This document shows, piece by piece, positions 1-11,407 of a DNA stretch of 64,000 nucleotides (positions within the stretch are counted from its first letter, which is position 1; each line of letters begins with the position of its first letter). Location: assembly GCA_018398805.1 (NCBI GenBank), contig JAGFBZ010000865.1, positions 2,852,001 to 2,916,000 of the forward strand. The letters are read 5' to 3'. Made by a program: the position numbers and the translations under genes. The notes under the pieces are model-generated. The model was not told the DNA's origin and did no database searches. It was given only the letters and a program-made list of their open reading frames with translations. Source of the stretch: Hirundichthys speculiger. Its lineage: Eukaryota; Chordata; Actinopteri; Beloniformes; Exocoetidae.

Positions 1-147
1 AGAACTGATTATTTCATTGCAGGACTTACTCATTGAAACCTGTATTTGGGACTATAATTACATTAAGAATTGTGCTTTTACTTTGGAAATTATCAGAGCA
101 CATGCAGAGCGTACATTTTCCTGGTCCTGCTTCTGTCCTCTGTTCTC

Positions 148-1951
148 TCAGTCCTTCTTCACGCTTATGGATGGAAAGGTATAGGTGTTCTTTCGGGCTA
201 AATGGAAAGCAATCTTCTTTTCATAGTAGGCACACTCGTTCACAAAGAAAGGGTAGAGGGCTTCTCCCTCATGCTTCACAGTCTCCCCAGAAAATGACAG
301 GAACACGGGATCTCCTGGCCGCAGAAGCTCAAAGTCATTATCCTGGACAGAAACATACAAAGTTGACATTTAGTGTTTGTCACTGACTTTAAATAGGGTC
401 CTTGCATCCTTAAGTCCACATATGTTCATGTGAATGCAGCTTTGTTTAAGTGAAGGTTTCAACTTTAACACTTACAACCAAAAAGTTCTACTTTATCTGT
501 AGCTCAGGGTGTATAGCAGCAGTAATTTCACCGTTAGGGTCTCGTGGGTAATCAATAGTCTTTGCAAACGTGAAGGCCTCCACTTCACCTCCCACAAAAA
601 CACATCCTGATGGCAGAGAATGGAATGGGGGTGTGTTATAGAGGGGTCAACAGGTCGAGGCTTGATGATAGCAGGTCTTGAGACATCATTGGGCCTAATA
701 AAACCAGTTATGTCCCTGTCGTTTAACGCCAGAGGGAAGTTAGCGATAAATAAATACTGTCCAAAACAATGGTTGCAAAGCATATAACTGTTTAAAAGTA
801 CTAGTAAGACAAGCTTAAGATTGTTTTAAGATATTGAGTTAGGGAAGATTAAATAGAGGGAAGAATAAATCCACCCCTACAAACTAGTCTGTAGGGGCAG
901 CATTTTACCAGAATTAAATTCCCGAAGCCATTCTATTGTGAGATCCACTGCCTCTTTCGCCATGTTAAAGATATCAGCTCTGAGCACACCGCTGGGTTGA
1001 GGACCAACCTCTAGCGCTGCAAACAATGAGAGGTGCAATCATCTCATGTTCAGTAAAGTTATTCAGACAGAAAATAAGAAATTCTTAAGCATATACAAAG
1101 ATCTAGAACTTACCAAAGCCATGCTTGCCCACTGACTCCAAGGAAAAAGCATTGGGGACTGGTATGTCCAGTATGATAGATCTCAGAGGTGCAGAAGTCA
1201 TCTTACTCTGAAAATCATGTAACAATAATGCTTTAAAACCTGTTGAACTTTGAAATGTATCTGCAACGTTATCCTGGAATTCAACCACTGATTCAGATTT
1301 ATCTTTACAAAAGGACGAATAAGCCACTGAAGGTAACATCACATGCAGAAGAATAGTATCCTAAAAGGGTGTGTCTGGATGACTCCTTGATGTTCGTACC
1401 TGTATGTATTTGTAAATGTGCAGGGTGATCCAGTCTAAGGAGTAGAAGATGAAGCACAGGCCCATGTTGGCAGTTGTGTTGTGAATGTCGATGACCAGAT
1501 CCACAGCCTCTTTGCTTCCTTTGGGCCCCAGCTGAGAGTTCAGCTCTTGAGCTCTCCTCAGCTCATACGGTGTTGAATCTGTTATGGGGGAACTGCGAGC
1601 CAGACAATATTTTAAGGTGAGATTACAATACAGACTTCTCCAAAGTACAAATGATCAACCTCCGCACGTGGAAACTGCAGCATCTACTGAAAGTTTTAAT
1701 GTCACTACTTGTTGTGAGCTTACCTCAGTAAGGCATCTGTGAAGCAGCGGTTGAGATCCGTCTCTACATATCTTCTGCAAGCATCCACGGCTCGTGGATT
1801 TGACCTGGACAGTCGTTATGGAAACAGATCCCATTTTATCCAGCTTTTTTTTTTGCATTTCCCTCACAATGTACACTCCTGTCATCTCATTACCGTGAGT
1901 GCCGCCACAAATGGCGACACTGGACAGTGGTGGGAAATAGGCGTGCTCCAT
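148..1951 (-). pseudogene. acy3: ACY3/ASPA-like aspartoacylase-family amidohydrolase, six exons, two disabling lesions
   Basis: Cytosolic zinc amidohydrolase family: aspartoacylase cleaves N-acetylaspartate, aminoacylase-3 cleaves N-acyl aromatic amino acids and mercapturates. Exons on the minus strand: 1951-1724, 1592-1400, 1207-1114, 1016-909, 606-497, 342-148. Visible motifs: GGTHGNEMTG (zinc His and Glu) in exon 1, DLNR, DIHNTTANMG (second zinc His) in exon 2, EVGPQPSG with the catalytic Glu in exon 4, and PGDP and NECAYYEKK in exon 6. All internal exon phases agree, and the corrected length would be about 310 residues, as in the family (313-319). GGTHGNEM and NTTANMG favour ACY3 over ASPA. 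Lesions: exon 1 is 5 bases short, which shifts frame just before NPRAV (near 1795); and the exon 5 donor reads CAG|ATAAAG (495-496), AT in place of GT, so read-through meets a stop at once. The start Met (MEHAYFPPL) opens the conserved domain. Alternative reading: an active gene with assembly errors. Confidence 0.85.
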
Positions 1952-3374
1952 CTGTTTGGAGGAAAACAGGAAGCTGTTGTTAGATGCTGGTTGCTTTCTC
2001 TCCCAAAGAGCTGTGAACCAAGAGGCACATTTAAACCCTGACAGGTTCAGTGTGTGGCAAGAAACTGGACCTAAAAGTCCAGGGGTCCAGCCAGATGTCA
2101 AGTTAACAATTTGATTTAATAAGTGACTGACCCAGTTGTAACACATTAAAGGACCTCCCAACAGTTTTGTTTAACTTTAAGAAGACATGATTCTGTAATG
2201 GAAATCACTGTCGCAGATTAAAGCTGTCATGCAAAGAAGAAGCCACTGAACATAATCCAGTAATGCTTTCATCTCTGGAACAAAGCTCATTTAAAAATGA
2301 CTCATGCAAAGTCAAATCAAATAAAATTTTGACAGGGAAGTTTTACCAGAAAACTTCCCTGTCAAAATTTGATTTGAAATTTGAAAACCACGATGCCACA
2401 TCGTCCTGATTAAAGAGGAGAGGGACCATTCGCCTTGTTACCAGCACTGAGTTCAAGAGCCTGCATCTCTGATGGAATGGAGGTGCATTAGTGTCTATTT
2501 AATGGGCAGCTCTCACATCTGGAAAGGAAAGTTAAATTCTGTGAGGTATATGCAGGTGGTAGGACAACATATGCTCCCATCCAGAAAATGTGTTTTTCAG
2601 AAAAGGTAAGACCAGGTTGTTCCAATATTCCACTCTCATAAATCCAGCAACTAGTCTCCTCAGTTCCCAGGCGCATATGCACTGCTGTGAAAGAAGTGGA
2701 TTAATGTAAAAGATAAAAGGGGATGCTGTGAATTTTGAGATGGGTTGCTGCCATCAAATTCAAAATTACCAGACAGCACATTTGGGATGTCAGAAAGCTT
2801 ATTGGTAGCATGTTTGAGCATGTTTCCCATACAAAGACAAAGGCTGTATGGTTATAGTTGGTTCAGGTTTGATTCCTGGTCTGACCTGTTACTGCATTAC
2901 TGCATGTCATTCCCTTTCTGTCAAAAGGCCACCAGTATAACACCCCCGAAGGAAAAAAAAAGGCACATTGGTCATTTCTGCATCACCTGCTGAGGTGTAG
3001 GTCTGACCCCTTTTGCATGCAGTCAAAAGCCAAGTCTTGTTATTTTAAGTGTATTCTCAGTCTTACTCAGATCCTTCAGTCTTTTAGTAGTTAAAACTAA
3101 CATCAGAGATATGCAAATCGGCCACAACACCTACCTTTCCTGAAACTGGGGTTTCACCCATAAAATTGGGTGCTTGTGATTTGAGACAATGATTCATAGC
3201 ATATATGGCCTTAGGACAATATATGGGCTCAGAGTGACTCAGAGTGAGTTAAAAATTAAGTTAAATTGACTTTTCACAACTTTTCCATTTGTGTTTTAAA
3301 CAAAGGTCAGCTTTTTTTTTTTCAACCTTTTGACACTTAAGGATTCACGTTACCTTAGTTTCTGCTTAAGCACT
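1952..3374. other. Intergenic stretch with one short palindrome
   Basis: No coding exon recognised on either strand. It holds the 5' flank of the ACY3-like gene (minus strand) and the palindrome at 2324-2370. The open frames here are short and show no family motif. Confidence 0.4.
2324..2370. repeat. Perfect 21-bp inverted repeat
   Basis: The arm at 2324-2344 is the exact reverse complement of 2350-2370, with a 5-base loop (accag). Weaker pairing (AAATCAAA-like) continues outwards on both sides. It could form a strong hairpin and may be the remnant of a small foldback transposon. No terminator or RNA function is implied. Confidence 0.75.
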
Positions 3375-3453
3375 TGAATTTCTTAAGCACTTTGAACCGT
3401 TTTGTACATGAAATGTGCTGTACAAATAAACTTGCCTTGCCTTGCCTTCTCAC
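3375..3453 (+). mobile_element. Orphan 3' tail of an L2-like LINE or a SINE using that tail
   Basis: The sequence ends in tgtgctgtacaaataaac followed by (CTTGC)-type short repeats. The degenerate L2-like LINE further right ends the same way (ttgtgctcgacaaataaact then ccttgcc, about 11380-11407). Only the 3' end is present here, as expected for a heavily 5'-truncated insertion. Confidence 0.5.
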
Positions 3454-3770
3454 AAAATGTATTTAAGAGTAGTGTCTATGGAAAGAGAATCAAAGAATCA
3501 AAGCATTTTTGAAAATGGTTCGTTTCAGTCATTGCAGTCAGCAGCCTGACAGCTGGCCGGACAGAAACCACAGGGGACAGTACTCATTTGTTGCTACGAG
3601 GCCCCCCAACGCTGGGGAAAATGTAGTCTCTGCTCTCCACAACTGATGTTCTGGCTGAAGTTCCCTTAGTACCACTGAATTTCAGTGATAGTTTCCTTTT
3701 ACATTTCCCACATCAGTTTACATAAACTATAAAAAAGACATAACCCCTGTTTTTCTTTCCAACCGACCCC
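3454..3770. other. Unassigned spacer between two LINE fragments
   Basis: No gene or repeat recognised. Confidence 0.3.
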
Positions 3771-4812
3771 AGACTGTGAGGCTCGGCCCCCACCTGTCCT
3801 CCACCCGAGCACCGGCTCTCCACAGGGCTGTGTGCTGAGCCCCCTCCTGTACTGCATGTACACCAACGACTGCAGTCCGACCCACAACAACAACCTCATA
3901 TTGAAGTTCGCTGACGACACAACGGTGGTCGGACTCATCTCGAAGGGGAACGAGGCAGCCTACAGAGAGGAGGTCCTGAAGTTGACAGCCTGGTGTTCAA
4001 AGAACAGCCTCGCTTTGAACACCAAAAAAACCAAGGAAATCATTGTTGACTTCAGGAAACACAACGCCGACCCAGCCCCACTCTACATCTACATCAAGAA
4101 TGGAAAGGGTCCACACCTTCTGGTTTCTTGGCGTCCTCATCTCCGACAGCATCTCCTGGTCTGAGAATGTCGCCGCCATCACCAAAAAGGCTCAGCACTT
4201 CCTGAGAGTCATTAGGAGATACAACCTGGACTCCGACCTGCTGCTGACCTTCTACCGCTCATCCAAAGAGAGCCTGCCGACGTACTGTATTACGATGTGG
4301 TAGGATAAGGCTCCAGAGGGGAGTCCCCCCGTCGGACATTTACACCTCCCGCTGCCTCAGGAGAGCCATTAACATCATGAGGGACAGCTCCCACCCTGGC
4401 TCTGACCTGTTTGACCTGTTTGACCTGTTGCCCTCAGGAAGACGCTGCAGGATCATCAGGTCCAAAACCATCAGACTTAAAAAACAGGTTCTTCCCCAAA
4501 GCCATAACCGCCCTGAATCAGTCTGTGCAATATTCCACCAGATGTGTAAACATCTGTACATAGTATCTGTTATACCATGTCAGGACTTGACTGTGCACCT
4601 TAACCTCCTCACAACCCCTACCCTCTTTTATCCATACTACCTCGATTATCTGCACTTTTTTTTCCCATATTTTTTTTCACTGATCCGCACTGTTTTGCAC
4701 TGTTTTGCACTGTTTTGCACTGTAACCAGAGATGCTGCTTTTAATCTCATTGTACCTATGTACAGTGACAATAAAGGATTCTATTCTCTTCTATTCTTCT
4801 ATTCTATTCTTT
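3771..4812 (+). mobile_element. Non-LTR retrotransposon fragment (CR1/L2/Rex-type), 3' part of the reverse transcriptase and tail
   Basis: Translation from about 3801 gives STGSPQGCVLSPLLY (reverse transcriptase motif B), then KFADDTTVVG (motif C, FADD core) near 3905, LALNTKKTKE (motif D) and an IVDFRK block, as in fish jockey/CR1-type LINEs. Frameshifts follow near 4100 and 4300. The remnant continues through a 3' region with a triplicated TTTGCACTG unit and ends after GACAATAAAGGATTC in an ATTCT-rich simple repeat (about 4780-4810), the usual 3' terminus of such elements. The 5' part (endonuclease, RT fingers) is missing, consistent with 5' truncation. It encodes no active protein. Confidence 0.8.
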
Positions 4813-4951
4813 TTTTTCACAGTCTGACATTAAATCTGACTAAACTTTTTACATCAGCTAGAATTATCAAACTTATTTCTATCCAGTAAAAGCTGGAATA
4901 ATAAGAGAGATAATTTTTTAAGTTTTTTTTTTAAATTATTATTTCTTTCGT

Positions 4952-7072
4952 CATAGTCAGAAGTTTACATACAGTAAGATTACTATGCCTTTAAACAATT
5001 TGAGAGAGCCCAGATAATGATGTCATCGCTTTGGAAGCTTCTGATTGGTTAACTGACAACATTTGAGTTAATTGGAGGCAGTCTGTGGATATGTGTGGGG
5101 GCCACACTGCTTCCTTGTGTGACATCATGGGAAAATCAAAAGAGATCGGCCAAGATATCAGAAAGAGGATTGTGGACCTCTACATGTCTGGTTCATCCTC
5201 GGGTGCAATGTCCAATGCCTGAAGGTGCCACATTCATCTGTTGAAACAATTATATGCAAGTATAAACACCATGGGAATGTCCAGCCATCAGACCATTCAG
5301 GAAGGAGACGGGTTCTGTTTCCCAGAGATGAATGTGGTTTGGTGCAAAAATGCACATATGTACTCCAGAGTAAAAATCAATCACCTCCTGAAGGTGCTGG
5401 CTGAAGCTGGTAAGAGAGTGTATTTATCCACAGTGAAATGAGTCCTTTATCAGCATGGACTGAAAGGCCACTCAGCCAGGAAGAAGCCATTACTCAAAAA
5501 GAAACAGAAGGAAGCCATATTACAGTTTGAACTGACACACAGGGACGAAGACTTACATTTTTGGAGACATGTCCTGTGATCTGATAAAACTAAAATTGAA
5601 CTGTTTGGCCTTAATGACTATATAGTTACAATTTGGTAGAAGAAGGGAGAAGCCTGCAGGCCTGAGAACATCATACTAACTGTGAAGTAGAGGTGGGCGG
5701 ATCGATCCAAATATCAATAATATCGATACCAACTTTGGTATTGGTATCGAATAATACTCTTGTAAAAAGATCGATCCTCAAGCTTTATTTTTCTCTCCCA
5801 CAAGCACTGACTGATGTGAAGTACAAATTCATTGAAGTCTGTTTCTGACGCGTTGTCGCTGTGTCCTCCCCTCTTTTCGTCTTGTCTTTTGACGTTGCAC
5901 CGTCACTTGGCTCAGCTGCGGCAACCAAACAAGCAAGCAGGTAGACCCAGCCTGGCCCCTCCCCCTAGCCCCGCTGTATTTTAATCCCGAAAACAAAACA
6001 ACGGCAAGTTGTGTAGTTTGTAAAAAGGCTGTAAAATACAGTGGAAACACAACAAAAGTATTTAAGCACATGAAAAACCATGTGCAAGAAAACAAAGAGC
6101 TGCAGAAAACGGATAGAGGAGGAGAGACATCCCCTATTCCTTGACAGACTGCCAAGCTTTCAGTCCAACAGAGAGGATCCAGGTAGATAAGAGTGGTCAT
6201 CTTCAGCATCAATTCATATTAACTTTCAAAGTTACTTAAGTCATATGTTACTGGAGCCAACTCAAAAAATATAATTAAGACCTTGAAATAACCCAGTACA
6301 TGTCATGTGCCCCATTGAAAGGTGTTATTGAAGATAAAATAACATTAGATAATCCTTTATTTATCCCACAATGGAGAAATCTATCGAGTTAAAGCAACAG
6401 GAAAGGGCACACAGTGCAAACAAAAGCACACAAGTGTTGAAAGATATAATTTCATAAGAGACTAGTAAAAAAAAACCATTATGAACAGAATAATTCAACT
6501 CCAAGGAATATTTACACAAAAATGTTAATAGTGATAAAGTATTTTGAAGTCAATTATAAAGTTTGCTCAAATTCTATCCTAGGTTTTAACCCAAAAAAAT
6601 CCAAAGACAAAAATCACAAAAACACCAAAAGATCAGCAGTTTCAAGATAGATCAAGCTTCATAGGAAAAAGTATCGGTATTGGTATTGACAATACTGGCC
6701 CTGTGTTTACTTGGTATCGGATCGATACCCAAATTCCCAGTATCGCCCAGCTCTACTGTGAAGTACTGGGGTGGCAGCATCATGTTGTGGGTGGGTGTTT
6801 GGTTGCAAGAAGAACTGGTTCACTTCATAATATAGATGGCACCATGAGGGAAAGAACATTATGTAGAAATGCTGAAGTAACATCTCACGACATCAGCCAG
6901 GAAGTTAAAGTTTGGGTGCAAATGGAAAATGACCCTAAGCACACCACCAAGTTATTTACAAAGTCAATGTTTTGGAGTTGCCATCACAAAGTCAGTGAAT
7001 TTTCACCCCCAAATTTTGTGGAGCTGAACGTGAAGACATGTTAATATTTGTTTGATTTTTGAATGTATAAAT

Positions 7073-7075
<3 letters not shown>
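4952..7075 (+). mobile_element. Tc1-type DNA transposon relic, split by a hAT element
   Basis: The left end carries the TCAGAAGTTTACATACA terminal motif typical of salmonid/teleost Tc1 elements (about 4956). A transposase remnant begins with MGKSKEIGQDIRKRIVDLY (about 5129), includes LAEAGKRVYLSTVK and HGLKGHSARKK, and resumes after the insertion with QMENDPKHTTKL (about 6920), the region of the second catalytic Asp. Several stops and frameshifts interrupt it. The right terminal repeat cannot be found and the element fades into a TA microsatellite. The transposase gene is dead. Confidence 0.85.
5688..6755 (+). mobile_element. hAT element nested in the Tc1 relic, with BED zinc-finger remnant
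   Basis: The ends are TAGAGGTGGGCG (5688) and CGCCCAGCTCTA (6755), imperfect terminal inverted repeats. They are flanked by an exact 8-bp target duplication ctgtgaag (5680-5687 and 6756-6763), the hAT signature. Both subterminal regions are rich in ATCGAT/GGTATCG motifs. Inside, about 6010-6100 translates to SCVVCKKAVKYSG...FKHMKNH, a C2H2 BED-type finger as found at the N terminus of hAT transposases. The catalytic domain is absent, so this is a 1068-bp non-autonomous deletion derivative. Removing it and one duplication restores continuous Tc1 sequence. Confidence 0.88.

Positions 7076-7078
<3 letters not shown>

Positions 7079-7137
<59 letters not shown>
7079..7137. repeat. (TA)n microsatellite
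   Basis: About 29 uninterrupted TA units between the Tc1 relic and the next hAT-like element. Confidence 0.95.
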
Positions 7138-7140
<3 letters not shown>

Positions 7141-8300
7141 GGCTTCGCAAGTTAACGCGTTATTATCGCCTTAACGCATTAATAAATGTATGCGTTAAGG
7201 CGATAATAACGCGTTATCATCGCCTTAACGCATTAATTTATTAACTCCGAGATTTATTTTATCGCGTGTTAACACATGTTGCTCACATGCTTTTGTTTTG
7301 AAAAGTCTGTTACTGGCTGCTGTGGAACCGGAAAACAATTGGCAACTAAAACAGACACGGAGAGTGGTAGAAATCTGTGTACTTTACAGTTCGGGTAGCA
7401 GCTCAGGTAGCAATATTAACAATTCTGTCTGAAAACAAAAATTCTGGACAACAACAAAACTTTCGCATCATTCCTCCATGTTACATCAGATCTGCTCCAT
7501 GTGTTCACTGTCGTGCTGTTCTCTTACTGGTTACTTCAGTGCGGCTCCATCTAGTGGCACAGATGCATAATGACAACAGAAAGTCTAGTCCTCGATTATA
7601 AAACAAATTCAGTTCTGTGGCCCATTTTTTTAATTTCGTATTTTTGATCCAAGTCTAAAATTGAAATATAAAAAAAACAGGCCTTTTTTTTCTTTTTTTT
7701 TTGGTGTAAAATGTCACTTTAATTTTTTTTAGTTTTGATTGACAATTGAAAATGGAAAGAATGAATGATACACGGATTGGTAAAGTTACTGAACTTTAAC
7801 ATGGACATTTTCATTTTAAAGATCACCTAGACGGAGGATTTGACAAAAACTAGGTTATTTGTAACAACCGCCAAGTTGAACTCTCGTTAAAAGGTTTCTT
7901 GCTGTTACCTCAGAAATTTCCTGTTTAAATGTTCTGATTGTGCTGAGCCACAATCATTTTGTTGGATTTTGTTTGTAGACAGTTTTTATTTTTTATAAAA
8001 ACAGGATGATGTTAATGCCCTGGCATTGGCAATAAACTTTATTTTATTTTCCTTTTTTTTTTTTAGATGATATTTACACTTAACATGTGTTACTGACAAG
8101 TGCTGATGTTAAAAGTGTTTGAAAAACAAATGTTATAGCACTTTACTTCATATAGCAGCAGAACATTTCAATAAAAGTGCATTTTACACTACTTTTTAAT
8201 TCATTATTTGATTTTGTGTATACAACGCGATTAATCGTGATTAATCAGGGAAATAATGCGATTAATCGCGATTTAAAATTTTTATCGTTATCCATATATA
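7138..8300. mobile_element. hAT-like non-autonomous element with TTAACGCG / GATTAATCGCG ends
   Basis: The left end starts TAGGGCTTCGCAAGTTAACGCG; the right side (8221-8290) has repeated CGATTAATCG(C/T)GATTAATC units. These AACGCG and ATTAATCGCG subterminal arrays are characteristic of a common fish hAT family. The right terminal repeat has decayed, so the right border and target duplication are not defined. The interior is A/T rich and shows no transposase. Family assignment rests on remembered pattern, not a search. Confidence 0.55.
7153..7216. repeat. 27-bp perfect inverted repeat at the hAT-like left end
   Basis: Arm 7153-7179 is the exact reverse complement of 7190-7216, separated by 10 bases; part of the arm recurs a third time at 7217-7236. 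Built of ATTATCGCC and TTAACGCAT units. Probably a duplicated and inverted subterminal transposase-binding array. Confidence 0.85.
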
Positions 8301-8329
8301 ATATGTATATATATATATATATATAGCCT

Positions 8330-11300
8330 CTGAAGAGTGCAGATGTGTCTCTTGCTTGCTCCTGCTGCTTCCTGCTTTATGCACTTTTAAATCACTTAAC
8401 TTTTTCTGTCATTTCAACTTTTTTCCACAAGTCTTGGATTTGATTTTATTCTTCTCCTTTTAAGTGTACCAAGACTTCCTGAATAATTTTTGTGCTTTTT
8501 ACAACTCATCTGACAAACCAGCGACGACAAACCTCTCAAGATGCCCGAAGGAGTGAATCCAAACAAAGTCTCCCTGCGAAAACTGTTGGATATATCAACA
8601 AGAAATCCGTGCGCTTCAAGAATGGATTTTTGCCTTAGAAACTGAAAAAAGACTTCATTATACGCTCCCAATGGAATCCAGTGGTAAGAAGTCCACATTT
8701 ACTTCCAAAAGAAAGGGTGAAAAAACTACTACTGACAACTTGAAGCTAAATGATACCGTGTCTTTTCCAAGACTCTGTAAAGGCATTTATAATGGACTTG
8801 GTACTAACCCAAAGCAAAGTCAGAATGTTGGTATCAAAGGAGGACATGTAACATCACCCGGAATAAAGTTAACAAACAGATTTTTACCATTGTCAGAGCC
8901 AAATGTGACTGAGTTTAACAGACAGAGCGAGTACAAAGCAGCAGATGAACAGAATATCTGTGCCACATGCCAAGGTCAAAGATACCCTTGTGCTTGGAGA
9001 CGGAGCGATATCTAACATAAATATAAACAGAGCACTTACTTGCAGCTATCCAAGTGCCACTGTCTCTGACATCACAAGGCTACTACCTGAGGTCCTGCAG
9101 AAACACCAGGGTGTGAAACAGCTGATTGTTCATGTGGGTGCAGTGGATACAAGAAAGGAACAATCTGAAATCTTGAAAAAAGACTTTTACAAACTGTTTG
9201 AGTCTTGATAAAGCAGCAATACCAACGTTTATTAGTGGACCTCTCCCAAACATCAACAGGAAGATGGGCAAAATTCAGTCGGCTGCTTCAGCTAAACACA
9301 TGGTTGTCCAAAGTCTGCGAGTCCAGAGGGCTAGGATGTCTAGGATGCTACGGGCCTCTGCCTTGATAAACCCCATATCAACCAGAGGTCCAGGGACAGA
9401 GTGTATTCTTCTAAAATAATGACTATTGTCAAACCACAAGGATTAGATAAGAGAGGAACGGACAGAATGTCTGACCAGAGAAATCTTATCCATATCCCTT
9501 GCAAGAACACAAGCGTCCAATTTAACTTCAGCTAACCTCAAACATGCAGTACTCAATGTCAGATCTTTTAGCAACAAATCATTCTTAATTAATAGTTTTA
9601 TTTTCTCATACAAACTTGATTTTATGTTTTTAACTGAGACGTGGCTGGACAAAAATACAGCCAATGTACTCCTGATTGACTCTAGTCCCATCTAACTTCA
9701 CCTTTGTGTCTGAAACACGATAAAACCAGAGGGGTGGCGGTGTTTGTGCCATATTCAGGGACAATATACTCACAGACAAGTTATCATTTGTTTTTGTTTT
9801 TTTATCATTTGAATATGTGTAATTCAAAATGGAGATGAAACAATCTTCCATTCTCTAAATCGCCATTTACAAACCACCACAGAATTATTTTACTGATGAT
9901 TTTACTGAACTACTTTCAGTTGTGTGCACTGACTTTGACTGTTTGGTCATAACATAACATAACATTCATAACTTGAATGTACATGTAGATGTAACCCATG
10001 ACAAACAAGCAAAAGAACTTACTGCTGTCCTTGAAATGTTTGGTCTAACTCAGTATGTGACTGAGCCCACCCACAAAATTTCCATAACACAAACAATTAC
10101 TCTTCTGCCAACTAGACACCTAGAGCTGACACATTTCTCACCTGTAACTGATAAAACAGTCAAAGAGATCATCTCCAGTCTGAGTCCATCAACGTGCTGC
10201 TTTGATGAGTTACCCACTTGATTTCTACAGTCTGTGCTGAGCAGTTTGTTACCACAACTCACTGAATTAACCAACATCTCACTTTAGACTGAAACATTCC
10301 CAGAGACTTTAAAATTGCTGTCATTAAGCCTCGTCTAAAAAAGAGCAGTCTTGATGCCACAGTACTGAAGAACTATCGGCCCATATCAAACCTGCCATTC
10401 CTTTTGCTGGATCTAAGCGCTGCCTTTGACACAGTTGACCATGCAATCTTATTACAGAGATTAGAAGACTGGGTGAGAATCTCTGAAAATGCTTTAAACT
10501 GGTTCAGGTCCTATCTCAGGGACAGGAAATACTTTGTTGAAATTGGTAACTGTGTCTCAGACCAAATGGCCATGACCTGTGGGGTTCCCCAGGGGTCAAT
10601 CCTGGGACCCCTGTTGTTCAATCTATACATGCTTCCATTAGGCCAGCTAAAACGCAGCTATAATGTGTCCTACCACAACTTTGCAGATGATACTCAGATC
10701 TATGTGTCACTGACAGCAGGAGAACATGGGCCTGTAGATTCACTGTGTCCCTGCATTGAACAGATCAGTGTGTGGATGCAAAACAACTTTCTCCAGCTAA
10801 ACTCAGACAAAACTGAAATCATTGTCTGTGGCCCACAGAAACAAAGAGAAAGTGTTATCAGTTACCTTGAGACTCTTCTCAAGGTAACTGATAACCAGGT
10901 CAGAAATGTAGGGGTAATATTGGATTCAGACTTGAACTTGTAACAGCCACATTAAAGCAATAACATCAGCAGCTTTTTACCATCTAAAAACCATTGCCAG
11001 AATCAAAGGAAAAGTGTCTAAACCAGATTTAGAAAGACTAATACATGTGTTCGTCTCCACTAGGTTAGACTACTGTAAAGGCCTGCTCACTAAGCTCTCT
11101 AAACAAACTGTAAAGACAGCTGCAGTACATCCAGAAGACAGGCCTCAAGTCTGACAATGTTCAAATACAGCCTGAAAACAGTTCTGTTTAGATGTGCATA
11201 TGACAATTGAAAGGATTTTATCTGCATTCTTCATTTTTAATTGAATTATTTTTTTTTTTAAATTTAAATTTTAATTTAATTTTTAATAATTATTTTTATG

Positions 11301-11407
11301 CTTGTATGGAATTATTCTATTTTCCTTCTTGTGATTTTATGCATCTGTAAAACACTTTGAATTGCCTTGTGTAGGAATTGTGCTCGACAAATAAACTCAC
11401 CTTGCCT
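8330..11407 (+). mobile_element. Degenerate L2/CR1-like LINE with ORF1 esterase, endonuclease and reverse transcriptase remnants
   Basis: ORF1 remnant (8671-9420): LGDGAISN near 8996 corresponds to the GDS(L) motif of the SGNH-type esterase domain seen in L2/CR1 ORF1 proteins, followed by LIVHVGAVDT (HVGTND-like block) and ISGPLPNINR. Endonuclease remnant: AVLNVRS and LTETWLDKN (9540-9660), RGGGVC, and a GLTQYVTEPTHK block (10040-10075). Reverse transcriptase: NYRPISNLPF (10370) joined directly to LLDLSAAFDTVDH (10405), then CGVPQGSILGPLLF (motif B, 10578), FADDTQIY (motif C, 10681) and LQLNSDKTE. The usual stretch of several dozen residues between NLPF and LLDLSAAFD is missing, an internal deletion. 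Stops and frameshifts occur throughout. The 3' end is the acaaataaac-ccttgcc tail. Inactive. Confidence 0.85.

Noticed and set aside
495..496. U12-type AT-AC intron in the ACY3-like gene
   Set aside because: The donor ATAAAG does not fit ATATCCTT and the acceptor ends in CAG, so a mutated GT donor is the simpler reading.
8671..9419. Novel host gene in the 114- and 87-codon open frames
   Set aside because: HVGAVDT, SGPLPN and the downstream RT place them in the ORF1 of a degenerate L2-like LINE.
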